Assembly: GCA_964542305.1 (NCBI GenBank)
Contig: CAZITX010000015.1
Location: forward strand, 1 to 62,881
Direction: 5' to 3'
DNA from: DMER64 sp964542305
GTDB lineage: Bacteria; Bacteroidota; Bacteroidia; Bacteroidales; UBA932
Length of the DNA: 62,881 nt
Part shown: in pieces, positions 49,801 through 58,622 of the stretch
Layout of the letters: the number at the start of each line of letters is the position of its first letter
How positions within the stretch are numbered: the first letter of the stretch is position 1
Translations under genes and position numbers: made by a program
Notes under the pieces: model-generated
Databases searched by the model: none
Seen by the model: the letters and a program-made list of their open reading frames with translations, nothing else
What the model was told of the DNA's origin: nothing

Positions 49801-52379
49801 GAATCCCTCAGATCCAGTGCATTGCCGTCACTGTCAACCGTAATCTTCCCTTTCACATCCAATGTGCCGTCCAGTATCCTTCGGGCCAGTTCATTGACCA
49901 ATTCCCGTTGCAGAAGACGCTTGAGAGGCCTGGCGCCGTAGGAAGGTTCGTATCCTTTTTCCTGCAGGTAGTCCAGTGCTTTTTCCGTTAGTTCCATACG
50001 TATACCTTTCTCCAAAAGCATTTTGTTGATACCGGCAATCTGCAGTTTCAGAATGTCCCTGACGTTTTCCCGTGTCAGGGCATGGAACATAATGATTTCG
50101 TCTATGCGGTTCAGGAATTCAGGCCGCAACGTTCTGCGAAGCAATTCCATTACCTGTCTTTTTGTTGCTTCAAACCGCACAGGATCTTCCGTGCCTTCCT
50201 GCATGTTTTCCTGTATCAGGTGAGAACCCGTATTGGAAGTCATGATCAGTATGGTGTTTTTGAAATCGGCCACCCTTCCCTTGTTGTCGGTCAAACGCCC
50301 GTCATCAAGAACCTGTAACAAAATATTGAATACGTCCGGATGCGCTTTTTCTATCTCGTCAAGAAGAATGACTGAATAGGGTTTTCTTCTGACGGCCTCT
50401 GTCAATTGCCCTCCTTCGTCGTAGCCCACATATCCCGGAGGCGCACCTACCAGGCGGCTCACCGAATGACGTTCCTGGTACTCACTCATGTCAATCCGGG
50501 TAATCAGGTTTTCATCGTCAAAAAGAAACTCGGCAAGTGCTTTGGCCAATTCGGTCTTCCCCACTCCGGTGGTTCCCAGGAAAAGAAAGGATCCTATGGG
50601 TTTACGCGGATCCTGCAAACCGGCACGGCTGCGGCGGACCGCATCTGCCACGGCACCAATGGCCTCGTCCTGTCCTATGACCCGCTTGTGAAGCTCGTCT
50701 TCCAGTTTCAGAAGTTTTTCCCTTTCTGCTGTAAGCATACGTTGTACAGGGATACCCGTCCATTTGGATACAACCTCGGCAATATCTTCTTCGTTTACGG
50801 ATTCGTTGATCATTGAACGTGTAAAGGATTCTTTTCGTTCGTTCAACAATTCAATGGCCTTTTCTATTTCCACGATCTTTCCGTAACGGATCTCGGCCAC
50901 TTTCCCGTAATCTCCCCGCCTTTCGGCTTCTGCCGCAGCATAGCGCAAATCTTCAACTTCTTTTTTCTTCTGCTGGATACCTTCCAAAACCGATTTTTCC
51001 TCTTGCCATTTGGCACGTTGTATGTCGCATTGTGCGGACAATTCCTCTATTTCTTTGCCCAAAACGGCCAGCTTTTCCTTGTCCTTTTCCCTTTTTATAG
51101 CTTCGCGTTCAATTTCCAGTTGGCGGATGCGCCGTTCCAGCTCATCTATGCATTCAGGTACCGAATTCATTTCCAGCCGGAGTTTAGCGGCTGCTTCGTC
51201 TACCAGGTCTATGGCTTTGTCCGGCAAAAAACGGGACGTTATATAGCGGTGTGACAATTCCACCGCCGCGATCAGTGCATTGTCCTTAATCTGTACCTTG
51301 TGGTGTTGTTCATAACGGTCTTTCAGTCCCCTGAGTATAGAAATAGCTTCTGCCGGGGAAGGCTCGTCTACCATAACCATCTGGAAACGTCTTTCCAGGG
51401 CTTTGTCCTGTTCAAAATATTTCTGGTATTCTCCCAGCGTGGTGGATCCCACGGCCCTGAGTTCACCGCGCGCCAGGGCCGGCTTCAGAATATTGGCTGC
51501 ATCCATGGCCCCTTCGCCTTTTCCGGCACCTACCAGGGTATGGATCTCGTCAATAAAAAGGATGATCTCCCCCTGGCTTGAAATGACTTCTTTAACAACG
51601 CCTTTAAGCCTTTCTTCAAATTCTCCCTTGTATTTGGCTCCGGCAATGAGGGCTCCCATATCCAGGGAATAAAGCTGCTTGCTTTTTAGGGTATCCGGCA
51701 CATCTCCTGTTACAATTCGCTGTGCGATTCCCTCGGCAATGGCAGTTTTTCCCACGCCGGGCTCCCCTACCAGGATAGGATTGTTCTTGGTTCGCCGGCT
51801 GAGTATCTGGAGGACCCTTCGGATTTCATCGTCCCTCCCAATAACGGGATCTACTTTACCCGCAGCCGAAAGTTCATTCAGATTTACAGCGTATTTGTTC
51901 AGGGCATCAAACGTCTGCTCTGCCGTCTGGGAATCCACTTTCCGTCCCTGACGTATCTGTTCTACGGCTTTTTTCAGATGGTCTTCGTTCAACCCGCGGG
52001 AGCGCATCATTTTGGCAACGTCGTCTTTGCCTCCGGCCAATCCGGCCAGAATGTGTTCAACGGTGACAAACTGGTCCCCCATTTTTGTGGCAATTACCCG
52101 GGCTTTTTGCAGCACTTCCTGTGAATCACGCGATAAGTACGTATCTGAAGCTCCCTGTTGTTTAGGATATTTATCCAGCAGGATAGTCAGCTCTTTTTCC
52201 AAAATATCGGGATTTACCCCGGCCTTTTGCAAAAGATACACACCTACTCCTTCCCGGTCATCTAAGATAGCTTTCAATATATGACCGGTCTCTATCATCT
52301 GGTTGGAACCGGCCTGCGCCGTGAGAACTGCCGATTGCAGCAATTCCTGCGCCTGTATGGTATATTTCTGTTCATTCAT
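49797..52379 (-). CDS. clpB: ClpB AAA+ disaggregase
   Basis: The 860-residue hexameric chaperone resolves protein aggregates with DnaK. The domains are an N-terminal Clp repeat (1 to about 145), AAA1 with Walker A GEPGVGKT and Walker B ILFIDE, a long coiled-coil middle domain (about 400-525) rich in Glu, Lys and Arg, and AAA2 with GTTGVGKT and the pore loop GYVGYDEGG. Length and order are those of full ClpB, and the middle domain distinguishes it from ClpA/ClpC. No exact -7 box or heat-shock element is evident in the 78-base gap to queE. Confidence 0.97.
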   Translation of the reverse strand: MNEQKYTIQAQELLQSAVLTAQAGSNQMIETGHILKAILDDREGVGVYLLQKAGVNPDILEKELTILLDKYPKQQGASDTYLSRDSQEVLQKARVIATKMGDQFVTVEHILAGLAGGKDDVAKMMRSRGLNEDHLKKAVEQIRQGRKVDSQTAEQTFDALNKYAVNLNELSAAGKVDPVIGRDDEIRRVLQILSRRTKNNPILVGEPGVGKTAIAEGIAQRIVTGDVPDTLKSKQLYSLDMGALIAGAKYKGEFEERLKGVVKEVISSQGEIILFIDEIHTLVGAGKGEGAMDAANILKPALARGELRAVGSTTLGEYQKYFEQDKALERRFQMVMVDEPSPAEAISILRGLKDRYEQHHKVQIKDNALIAAVELSHRYITSRFLPDKAIDLVDEAAAKLRLEMNSVPECIDELERRIRQLEIEREAIKREKDKEKLAVLGKEIEELSAQCDIQRAKWQEEKSVLEGIQQKKKEVEDLRYAAAEAERRGDYGKVAEIRYGKIVEIEKAIELLNERKESFTRSMINESVNEEDIAEVVSKWTGIPVQRMLTAEREKLLKLEDELHKRVIGQDEAIGAVADAVRRSRAGLQDPRKPIGSFLFLGTTGVGKTELAKALAEFLFDDENLITRIDMSEYQERHSVSRLVGAPPGYVGYDEGGQLTEAVRRKPYSVILLDEIEKAHPDVFNILLQVLDDGRLTDNKGRVADFKNTILIMTSNTGSHLIQENMQEGTEDPVRFEATKRQVMELLRRTLRPEFLNRIDEIIMFHALTRENVRDILKLQIAGINKMLLEKGIRMELTEKALDYLQEKGYEPSYGARPLKRLLQRELVNELARRILDGTLDVKGKITVDSDGNALDLRDS

Positions 52380-52445
52380 AACAGCCTTATGATCTCAAAC
52401 ATTGTTCCAAAGCGTTTTTTCTGACAATTTGTCACAATTATTCTT

Positions 52446-52453
52446 TACATTTG
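52446..52453 (+). promoter_or_regulatory. -7 element TACATTTG for queE
   Basis: Exact TAnnTTTG, 4 bases before ATG 52458; predicts a leaderless message. I see no convincing -33 element. Confidence 0.6.
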
Positions 52454-52457
52454 TACA

Positions 52458-53081
52458 ATGAACTCTTTATTGGACGATGGCCGTCTGCTTCCCCTTGTAG
52501 AAGACTTTTATACCCTGCAGGGAGAAGGATTTCATACAGGCCGTGCAGCTTATTTTATCAGGCTGGGAGGCTGTGACATAGGTTGCTCCTGGTGCGATTC
52601 CAAATGTACCTGGAACCCTTCGCTTTTTCCGCCTGTTCCTGTAAGCGATATCATTGCCCGTGCCGTCAGTTATCCTGCCCGGGCCGTTGTGATAACCGGC
52701 GGAGAACCGCTAACCTACCCGCTCGGTCCGTTATGCAAAGGGTTGAAAGCAGCCGGGGATATCAGCATTTTTCTTGAAACTTCCGGGGCCAAACCTTTGA
52801 GTGGTCAGATGGACTGGATCTGTCTTTCTCCCAAACAAAATCACCCTCCCCTTCCCGGGTTTTACCCCCTGGCCAACGAATTAAAAGTGATAGTAACCGG
52901 TCCGCTGGATATGGAATGGGCCGAGTTCAACAGGAAAAAAGTAAGACCGGAATGCCACCTTTTCCTGCAACCGGAATGGAGTCGCAGGGAAGCTGTTATC
53001 CCTCATATCGTTTCTTACATCAAGGCCAATCCCGAATGGCAATTGTCGTTACAAACCCATAAATACATTAATATACCCTAA
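52458..53081 (+). CDS. queE: 7-carboxy-7-deazaguanine synthase (radical SAM)
   Basis: The 207-residue radical SAM enzyme makes 7-carboxy-7-deazaguanine in queuosine synthesis. The N-terminus has FYTLQGEGFHTGRAAYFIRL and the iron-sulfur motif GGCDIGCSWCDSKCTW, where the CxxxCxxC cysteines are spaced normally. VITGGEPLTYP and the late KLVVTGP-like segment ELKVIVTGP fit the family. No other queuosine gene lies nearby. The first cysteine peptidase gene follows after 13 bases. Confidence 0.93.
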   Translation: MNSLLDDGRLLPLVEDFYTLQGEGFHTGRAAYFIRLGGCDIGCSWCDSKCTWNPSLFPPVPVSDIIARAVSYPARAVVITGGEPLTYPLGPLCKGLKAAGDISIFLETSGAKPLSGQMDWICLSPKQNHPPLPGFYPLANELKVIVTGPLDMEWAEFNRKKVRPECHLFLQPEWSRREAVIPHIVSYIKANPEWQLSLQTHKYINIP

Positions 53082-53094
53082 AATCAAGATTTTT

Positions 53095-54297
53095 ATGAAA
53101 CGTATCTTATTCTGCATCATGACTCTGGCTGTTTTCACTTTTTCTGCTACGGCTCAGGAAAAAGAAGAAAAGAAAGAGGAGGGATTTCAATTTACAGTGA
53201 TCAAAGAAAACCCTATCACTCCGGTAAAGAACCAGAGCAGCACCGGAACTTGCTGGTGTTTTTCGTCGTTGGGATTTATGGAATCCGAACTTTTGAGAAT
53301 GGGCAAAGGGCAATACGATCTTTCCGAAATGTATGTTGTATCCAAAACATATACCGACAAAGCTGACCGGTACGTTCGTCTGGACGGATTTTTGAATTTT
53401 GCACAGGGAGGCGGATTTGATGATTACCTTTATGTTATTCGCAAATATGGCATTGTTCCAAACGAAGTCATGCCCGGTTTGAATTACGGAGAAGAAGTGC
53501 ATCGTCACAGTGAATTGACAGCTGTTCTAAAAGGAATTGTGGATGCCGTCAAAAAGAACCCGAACCGGAAACTGTCAACGGCCTGGAAAAATGCATTCCA
53601 GGGAGCCCTGGATGCATATCTTGGAGCCATTCCCGAAACATTTGAATACAACGGAGCAACCTACACACCCAAAACATTTGCCGAATCCCTGGAATTCAAT
53701 CCCGATGATTACATTAACATCACATCTTACACCCATCATCCCTTTTACACACAATTTGCACTTGAAATCCCGGACAACTGGCTTTGGGGTACTTCTTACA
53801 ACATTCCGATAGAAGAACTTATGGCCGTTATTGATAACGCGGTTATGGAAGGTTATACCGTACTTTGGGCATCGGATGTGTCAGAAATGGGATTCGGACG
53901 AACCGGTATAGCCATGTACCCCACTACAAATCCGGAAGAAATGGTTGGATCCGATCAGGCCAAATGGCTGGATATGTCTGCTACAGAACGAAATAATGCT
54001 TTTAGAAACCTGAAAGCTCCTGTGACAGAAATCAAAGAAGTCACACAGGAAATGCGTCAGGAAGCATACGACAACAAGCAAACCACTGATGACCACGGGA
54101 TGCAGATCTACGGAATTGCCAAAGACCAAAACGGTACAAAGTATTATATGGTAAAAAATTCCTGGGGAGATGATGCAGGAAATTACAAAGGCCTGTGGTA
54201 CGTTACAGAAAAATTTGTACAGTACAAGACAATGGACATTCAGGTGCACAAGAATTCCATTCCTAAGGATATCCGCAAAAAATTGGGTATTAAATAA
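53095..54297 (+). CDS. Secreted C1-family cysteine peptidase, first of a tandem pair
   Basis: The 400-residue papain-like enzyme has a signal peptide (MKRILFCIMTLAVFTFSATAQ) and a PepC-type core: Cys in SSTGTCWCFSSLGF, His in TDDHGMQIYGIA and Asn in MVKNSWGDDAG. It lacks the hexamer-building length of true bleomycin hydrolases. The neighbouring gene at 54306 encodes a close relative (shared ESEL.RMG....DLSEM.VV and ITSYTHHPFY), so the pair arose by tandem duplication. It has about 40 residues more than its partner, partly in a Glu/Lys-rich linker after the signal peptide and partly before the His. Likely role: extracytoplasmic peptide cleavage. Confidence 0.9.
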   Translation: MKRILFCIMTLAVFTFSATAQEKEEKKEEGFQFTVIKENPITPVKNQSSTGTCWCFSSLGFMESELLRMGKGQYDLSEMYVVSKTYTDKADRYVRLDGFLNFAQGGGFDDYLYVIRKYGIVPNEVMPGLNYGEEVHRHSELTAVLKGIVDAVKKNPNRKLSTAWKNAFQGALDAYLGAIPETFEYNGATYTPKTFAESLEFNPDDYINITSYTHHPFYTQFALEIPDNWLWGTSYNIPIEELMAVIDNAVMEGYTVLWASDVSEMGFGRTGIAMYPTTNPEEMVGSDQAKWLDMSATERNNAFRNLKAPVTEIKEVTQEMRQEAYDNKQTTDDHGMQIYGIAKDQNGTKYYMVKNSWGDDAGNYKGLWYVTEKFVQYKTMDIQVHKNSIPKDIRKKLGIK

Positions 54298-54305
54298 CGC
54301 TGTTA

Positions 54306-55388
54306 ATGATGAAAAAGACATTCCTGCTAATAATTGTTGCTGTTGCACTCTCAGTTTCGTTGACTGCGCAGCAATATGAATTCACAACTGTTACCGACAA
54401 CCCGTCTACAACTCTTAAGAACCAGGCCCGTACAGGAACTTGCTGGTGTTTTGCCACGCTTTCTTTCCTGGAAAGCGAGTTGATACGAATGGGACAACCG
54501 GCTATGGATCTCTCGGAAATGTTCGTGGTACGCAACACCTACAAGACCCGTTTCTTTGACAACTACCTGAGAAGAGGCAACGGGAACCTCGGCCCGGGAT
54601 CCCTTAGCCACACCGCTACAAATACCATTGCCCGGTACGGGATCATGCCCGATGAAGCCTACCCCGGGATCGCTTACGATTCTCCGGGGCACAACCATTC
54701 CGAGTTGCAGGGATATGTTGATGCTTTGGCTGAGATTCCCGTTAAAACAAAGAAATTCAGTCCCGAAAGCGGGGAATTGCTGAATGCTCTTCTGGATGTA
54801 TACCTGGGAGAAGTACCTGAAACATTTGTATACCAGGGAAAGGAATACACACCTGTTACCTTTTTGGACCACCTGGGGCTGAATATGGATGATTACGTGG
54901 AAATAACCAGTTATACCCACCACCCGTTCTACGAACAAGTACCTCTGGAAATACCGGATAACTGGGAACACGAACGTTATTACAACGTACCGCTGGACGA
55001 ATTCATGTCAATTGCAGATTATGCGCTGGAAAACGGGTATACCCTGGCCTGGGACGGGAACATATCCCGGGATTTTTCCCAGGAAAACGGTGTGGCCATT
55101 GTCCCGGGAAACGATCCTTCCGTTGATGAAGTAGCGGTTACCCAGGAAATCCGCCAGCAATGGTACGAAACATTCCAGACCACAGACGACCACCTGATGC
55201 ATGTCACCGGAATTGCACACGACCAGTACGGTATAAAATACTATATCACAAAGAATTCATGGGGCGAAACCGGGAAATACAAAGGGTTCGTACATATGTC
55301 AGAAAATTATTTTCGCGGCAAATGTATCGGTTACATGATTCATAAGGACGCCATTCCCAAAGAATTTCGTAAAAAGCTGGGACTTTGA
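54306..55388 (+). CDS. Secreted C1-family cysteine peptidase, second of a tandem pair
   Basis: The 360-residue paralogue of the 53095 product has a signal peptide (MMKKTFLLIIVAVALSVSLTAQ) and an intact triad: Cys in ARTGTCWCFATLSF, His in TDDHLMHVTGIA, Asn in ITKNSWGETG. It begins 8 bases after its partner's stop. ATG 54306 and 54309 are adjacent and either may be used. The stop overlaps a possible TTG start of pssA. With the exported PepC at 28258 and two M28 enzymes it adds to a marked set of secreted peptidases. Confidence 0.9.
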   Translation: MMKKTFLLIIVAVALSVSLTAQQYEFTTVTDNPSTTLKNQARTGTCWCFATLSFLESELIRMGQPAMDLSEMFVVRNTYKTRFFDNYLRRGNGNLGPGSLSHTATNTIARYGIMPDEAYPGIAYDSPGHNHSELQGYVDALAEIPVKTKKFSPESGELLNALLDVYLGEVPETFVYQGKEYTPVTFLDHLGLNMDDYVEITSYTHHPFYEQVPLEIPDNWEHERYYNVPLDEFMSIADYALENGYTLAWDGNISRDFSQENGVAIVPGNDPSVDEVAVTQEIRQQWYETFQTTDDHLMHVTGIAHDQYGIKYYITKNSWGETGKYKGFVHMSENYFRGKCIGYMIHKDAIPKEFRKKLGL

Positions 55389-55393
55389 AAAAA

Positions 55394-56101
55394 ATGCTGC
55401 TACATATTCCCAATGCCATCACCTCTCTGAACTTGTTTTGTGGTGCATTGGGAATTGCTTTTCTTTTCAAAGACAGGATAGACATTGCTTTTTGGCTGTT
55501 GATCGCTGCCGCCGTTTTTGATTTTCTGGACGGATTTGCTGCCCGGCTACTCAATGCTTATTCTCCCCTGGGTAAAGAACTGGATTCCCTGGCAGATGCC
55601 ATCAGTTTCGGCCTCTTACCGGCATTTATGCTCTATGTGGTATACCTGCCTGCAGCTCCCCGGCAATGGATGGCGTTCATACCTTTTCTTGTTGCCGTTT
55701 TTTCTGCTTTACGCCTGGCTAAATTCAACGTGGATAGCCGTCAGACCAACAGTTTCCTGGGATTACCCAGTCCGGCCAACGCACTGCTGATTGCTGCTGC
55801 CGTATACTATACCCGGGACAGTCTCCCCTGGAAAACACTAATGCAGACATCCTGGTTCATACCCTGTATGTCTGTTGTACTGTCTTTTCTGCTGATCAGC
55901 AACCTGCCCATGTTCTCCCTCAAGCTCAAAGGATTCGGATTCAGGGAAAACAAAATTAGATACATCTTCCTGGGATTGTGTTCTGTGTCGGTCATAACCT
56001 TGCTGGTAACAGGAAATCATCCCGGCCTGGCCATGATGTGTTGTATCAGTCTGTATATAATAATGTCCGGGATCCTGAGGATCTCCGGACATCATCAATA
56101 A
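55394..56101 (+). CDS. pssA: CDP-diacylglycerol-serine O-phosphatidyltransferase
   Basis: The 235-residue integral membrane enzyme makes phosphatidylserine, the precursor of phosphatidylethanolamine. The CDP-alcohol phosphotransferase motif D(x2)DG(x2)AR(x8)G(x3)D(x3)D is complete in DFLDGFAARLLNAYSPLGKELDSLAD (around residues 42-67). About seven hydrophobic segments are seen. ATG 55394 is 5 bases after the peptidase stop; an in-frame TTG at 55385 overlapping that stop would add MKK and is a real alternative. It is convergent with hcp across 19 bases that hold no clear terminator. Confidence 0.92.
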   Translation: MLLHIPNAITSLNLFCGALGIAFLFKDRIDIAFWLLIAAAVFDFLDGFAARLLNAYSPLGKELDSLADAISFGLLPAFMLYVVYLPAAPRQWMAFIPFLVAVFSALRLAKFNVDSRQTNSFLGLPSPANALLIAAAVYYTRDSLPWKTLMQTSWFIPCMSVVLSFLLISNLPMFSLKLKGFGFRENKIRYIFLGLCSVSVITLLVTGNHPGLAMMCCISLYIIMSGILRISGHHQ

Positions 56102-56120
56102 AGATTGAAGAGGGCCCCGT

Positions 56121-57740
56121 TTAACTCAGTTCGGGCTGAGGTCCTATTCCGAATTTCTCTACCAGTACACTGGTCACGTTAGGTGACAGGAATGCGGGAA
56201 GTGTCGGCCCCAGGTGAATGTTTTTCACACCAAGACTGAGAAGTGCCAGCAATACAATGACTGCCTTTTGTTCGTACCAGGCAATGTTGTAGAAGATGGG
56301 AAGATCGTTCACACTTTCCACTCCGAAAACGTCTTTAAGTGCGAGAGCTATGACGACCAGCGAATAACTGTCGTTACATTGTCCTGCATCCAATACACGC
56401 GGTATCCCGTTTATATCTCCCAAAGGCAGTTTATTATACCTGTATTTGGCACATCCGGCGGTAAGGATCACGTTGTCTTTTGGCAGCGCCAAGGCGTAAT
56501 CCGTATAATACTGACGTGATTTCATACGTCCGTCGCATCCTGCCATTACCACAAATCGTTTGATCGCCCCAGATTTGACAGCGTCCACAATCTGATCGGC
56601 CAGTGCAAGTACCTGGTGGTGTGCGAAACCGCCAATGATCTCGCCTTTCTCAATTTCTTTGGGAGGCTGGCATTGTTTTGCTTTTTCTATCAATTCGGAG
56701 AAATCTTTCTTTCCTCCTTCTTTCCTGGCGGGTATATGTTTTGCTCCCGGATAACCTGCAGAGTTGGTGGTATACATTCTTTCCAGGTAGGTTGCATCTT
56801 TCAGAGGAGGAACTATACAGTTGGTCGTGAAAAGAATAACTCCGTTGAAAGCTTCAAATTCCTCACGTTGCTTCCACCAGGAATTACCGTAATTGCCTAC
56901 GAAGTGATCATACTTCTTGAATTTCGGGTAATAATTGGCCGGTAACATTTCTCCATGGGTATAGACATCCACTCCCGTACCTGCTGTCTGTTCCAGCAAT
57001 TCTTCCATGTCTTTAAGGTCGTGCCCGCTGATAAGGATCCCCGGATTTTTTCCAACCCCGATATTGACTTTTGTCATTTCAGGATTCCCGTATGCAGTAG
57101 TATTTGCCTTATCTAAAAGGGCCATTGCTTTAACCCCGGTTTCTCCTGTCTTAAGCACCAGGGAGATCAATTCGTCAACGGGTATATCGTTCCGGGAGAC
57201 CTGGTACAGGGCTTCTTCCATAAAACGGTAGATCTCTTTATCCTCAAATCCCAGGTTCAATGCGTGGTCCGCATAAGCAGCCATGCCTTTCAAACCGTAG
57301 ATAGTCAACTGTTTAAGTGACCGGGCATCTTCATTTGACTCACTCAACACGCCTACTTCTGCGGCTTTTGCCTGGTAACCATCAGGGACTACCTCAATGT
57401 TGACTTCCGGCATATCGGGAACATCAACGCCGTTTTCGCGGGCTTTTTGCAACAATTCCTTTTTCAGAGCAAATGCTTTATCAATACGCTCACTGATGGC
57501 AGTATCATCAAAATTGGCATTGGTTATGGTGCAGAACAAAGCATCCATAAGAAAGTGGTCGGGAAGGTCGGCAGCCAGGCCTTTCTCCCGCAATGATTTT
57601 TGCACAATAGCCACACCCCTGCTAACATATAGAAGCAAATCCATTAGAGCTGCAGTCTGTGGTTCCTTGCCACATACTCCTTTAACAGTACAACCCTGGT
57701 TGCGGGCCGTTTCCTGGCATTGAAAACAAAACATACTCAT
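56121..57740 (-). CDS. hcp: Hybrid cluster protein (hydroxylamine/NO reductase)
   Basis: The 539-residue iron-sulfur enzyme detoxifies nitric oxide or hydroxylamine in anaerobes. The N-terminal cysteines in MFCFQCQETARNQGCTVKGVCG follow Cx2Cx8Cx5C, the class I pattern for a [4Fe-4S] cluster, unlike the Cx2Cx11Cx6C of the enterobacterial class. Hybrid-cluster ligands are seen in GILISGHDLKDME, FTTNCIVPP, VMAGCDGR and LTAGCAKYRYNKLPLGDI, and in LDAGQCNDSYS. ATG 57740 and 57734 are both possible. It follows the ferredoxin-like gene after 28 bases, and a Crp/Fnr gene is divergent from that unit. Confidence 0.96.
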   Translation of the reverse strand: MSMFCFQCQETARNQGCTVKGVCGKEPQTAALMDLLLYVSRGVAIVQKSLREKGLAADLPDHFLMDALFCTITNANFDDTAISERIDKAFALKKELLQKARENGVDVPDMPEVNIEVVPDGYQAKAAEVGVLSESNEDARSLKQLTIYGLKGMAAYADHALNLGFEDKEIYRFMEEALYQVSRNDIPVDELISLVLKTGETGVKAMALLDKANTTAYGNPEMTKVNIGVGKNPGILISGHDLKDMEELLEQTAGTGVDVYTHGEMLPANYYPKFKKYDHFVGNYGNSWWKQREEFEAFNGVILFTTNCIVPPLKDATYLERMYTTNSAGYPGAKHIPARKEGGKKDFSELIEKAKQCQPPKEIEKGEIIGGFAHHQVLALADQIVDAVKSGAIKRFVVMAGCDGRMKSRQYYTDYALALPKDNVILTAGCAKYRYNKLPLGDINGIPRVLDAGQCNDSYSLVVIALALKDVFGVESVNDLPIFYNIAWYEQKAVIVLLALLSLGVKNIHLGPTLPAFLSPNVTSVLVEKFGIGPQPELS

Positions 57741-57768
57741 AACTAAAATTTTTAAGTGTATAATAATT

Positions 57769-58560
57769 TCATTGAATCCATTCTTCGGATTTTACATTTC
57801 CCTGAACCGTTAGTACTACTTTTTTTACGGGTATGTAACGCCGGCATTTTTCGCGCGCCCGGCGCACCAGCTCCATCAATCCCGAACAACAAGGGACCTC
57901 CATGATCAAAACCGTTAGTGTTTCGATTTTCGCCTGATCTATCATCACGGCCAGTTTTTCAATGTATGATTCGCGGTTGGAATCCAGTTTGGGGCAGGCA
58001 ATGGCCAACACCTTGTCTTTCAGGAAACGGTTGTGAAAACCTGTTGCTGTGAAGGCTGTACAATCGGCAGCCAGTAAAAGATGGGCTCCTGCAAAAACCG
58101 TGTTTACGGGATTTATCAGGTGCAACTGAAACGGGAAATTCACGGCTTTGTGCATTACGGGAACAACGGCAGCAGGTTCCAGGTCGGGCGTTTTCTTCTG
58201 AAGGGAAGACAGATCCACCTTGATATTGTGCTTATTCAAATAATCAATTCCCTGGTTCATAAAACCGGTTTCACCATGGTCTTTCAGATGTTTTAAATGA
58301 GCCAGTATCACATTGTCACCCTTGGGAGCTATACGTTCCATGACAGCTTCTTCGTTGTAAGGTTCTGCCTCTCTTTCTTCCAGTGAAATTGCCCCCCGGG
58401 GACAATCGGGTATGCACGCACCCAACCCGTCACAATACAGATCACTTACCATAACGGCCTTCCCATCTATCATCTGTAGCGCTCCCTCATGGCATCCGGT
58501 AACACAAATCCCACATCCGTTACAAAGTTTTTCATCTATTTTGACAACTGTCCTCTTCAT
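57769..58560 (-). CDS. 4Fe-4S ferredoxin-type protein upstream of hcp
   Basis: The 263-residue protein has two N-terminal cluster motifs: CNGCGICVTGCHEG, a full four-Cys site, and CDGLGACIPDCPRG, where the second Cys is replaced by Leu (Cx5Cx3CP). The rest (about 80-263) includes NTVFAGAHLLLAADCTAF, AIACPKLD and MEVPCCSGL, resembling proteins that accompany Hcp in anaerobes. It probably passes electrons to Hcp. The missing Cys may leave a [3Fe-4S] or differently ligated cluster; similar three-Cys motifs occur in other members as I recall them, so this may be normal. Confidence 0.85.
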   Translation of the reverse strand: MKRTVVKIDEKLCNGCGICVTGCHEGALQMIDGKAVMVSDLYCDGLGACIPDCPRGAISLEEREAEPYNEEAVMERIAPKGDNVILAHLKHLKDHGETGFMNQGIDYLNKHNIKVDLSSLQKKTPDLEPAAVVPVMHKAVNFPFQLHLINPVNTVFAGAHLLLAADCTAFTATGFHNRFLKDKVLAIACPKLDSNRESYIEKLAVMIDQAKIETLTVLIMEVPCCSGLMELVRRAREKCRRYIPVKKVVLTVQGNVKSEEWIQ

Positions 58561-58578
58561 TTATATCAATTTAATTTA

Positions 58579-58586
58579 CAAAAATA
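58579..58586 (-). promoter_or_regulatory. -7 element TATTTTTG for the ferredoxin-hcp unit
   Basis: Exact TAnnTTTG on the minus strand, 18 bases before ATG 58560. Confidence 0.55.
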
Positions 58587-58610
58587 TAGTTTTTTACAGA
58601 GTTATTATGT

Positions 58611-58618
58611 TACTTTTG
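58611..58618 (+). promoter_or_regulatory. -7 element TACTTTTG for the Crp/Fnr gene
   Basis: Exact TAnnTTTG, 4 bases before ATG 58623. TGTTAC is repeated at 58608-58613 and 58617-58622, overlapping this box, and might be an autoregulatory site. Confidence 0.6.
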
Positions 58619-58622
58619 TTAC

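Noticed and set aside
58561..58622. Palindromic Crp/Fnr operator in the hcp gap
   Set aside because: I looked for a symmetric site of the Crp or Fnr kind and found only a direct repeat of TGTTAC, so no operator is annotated.
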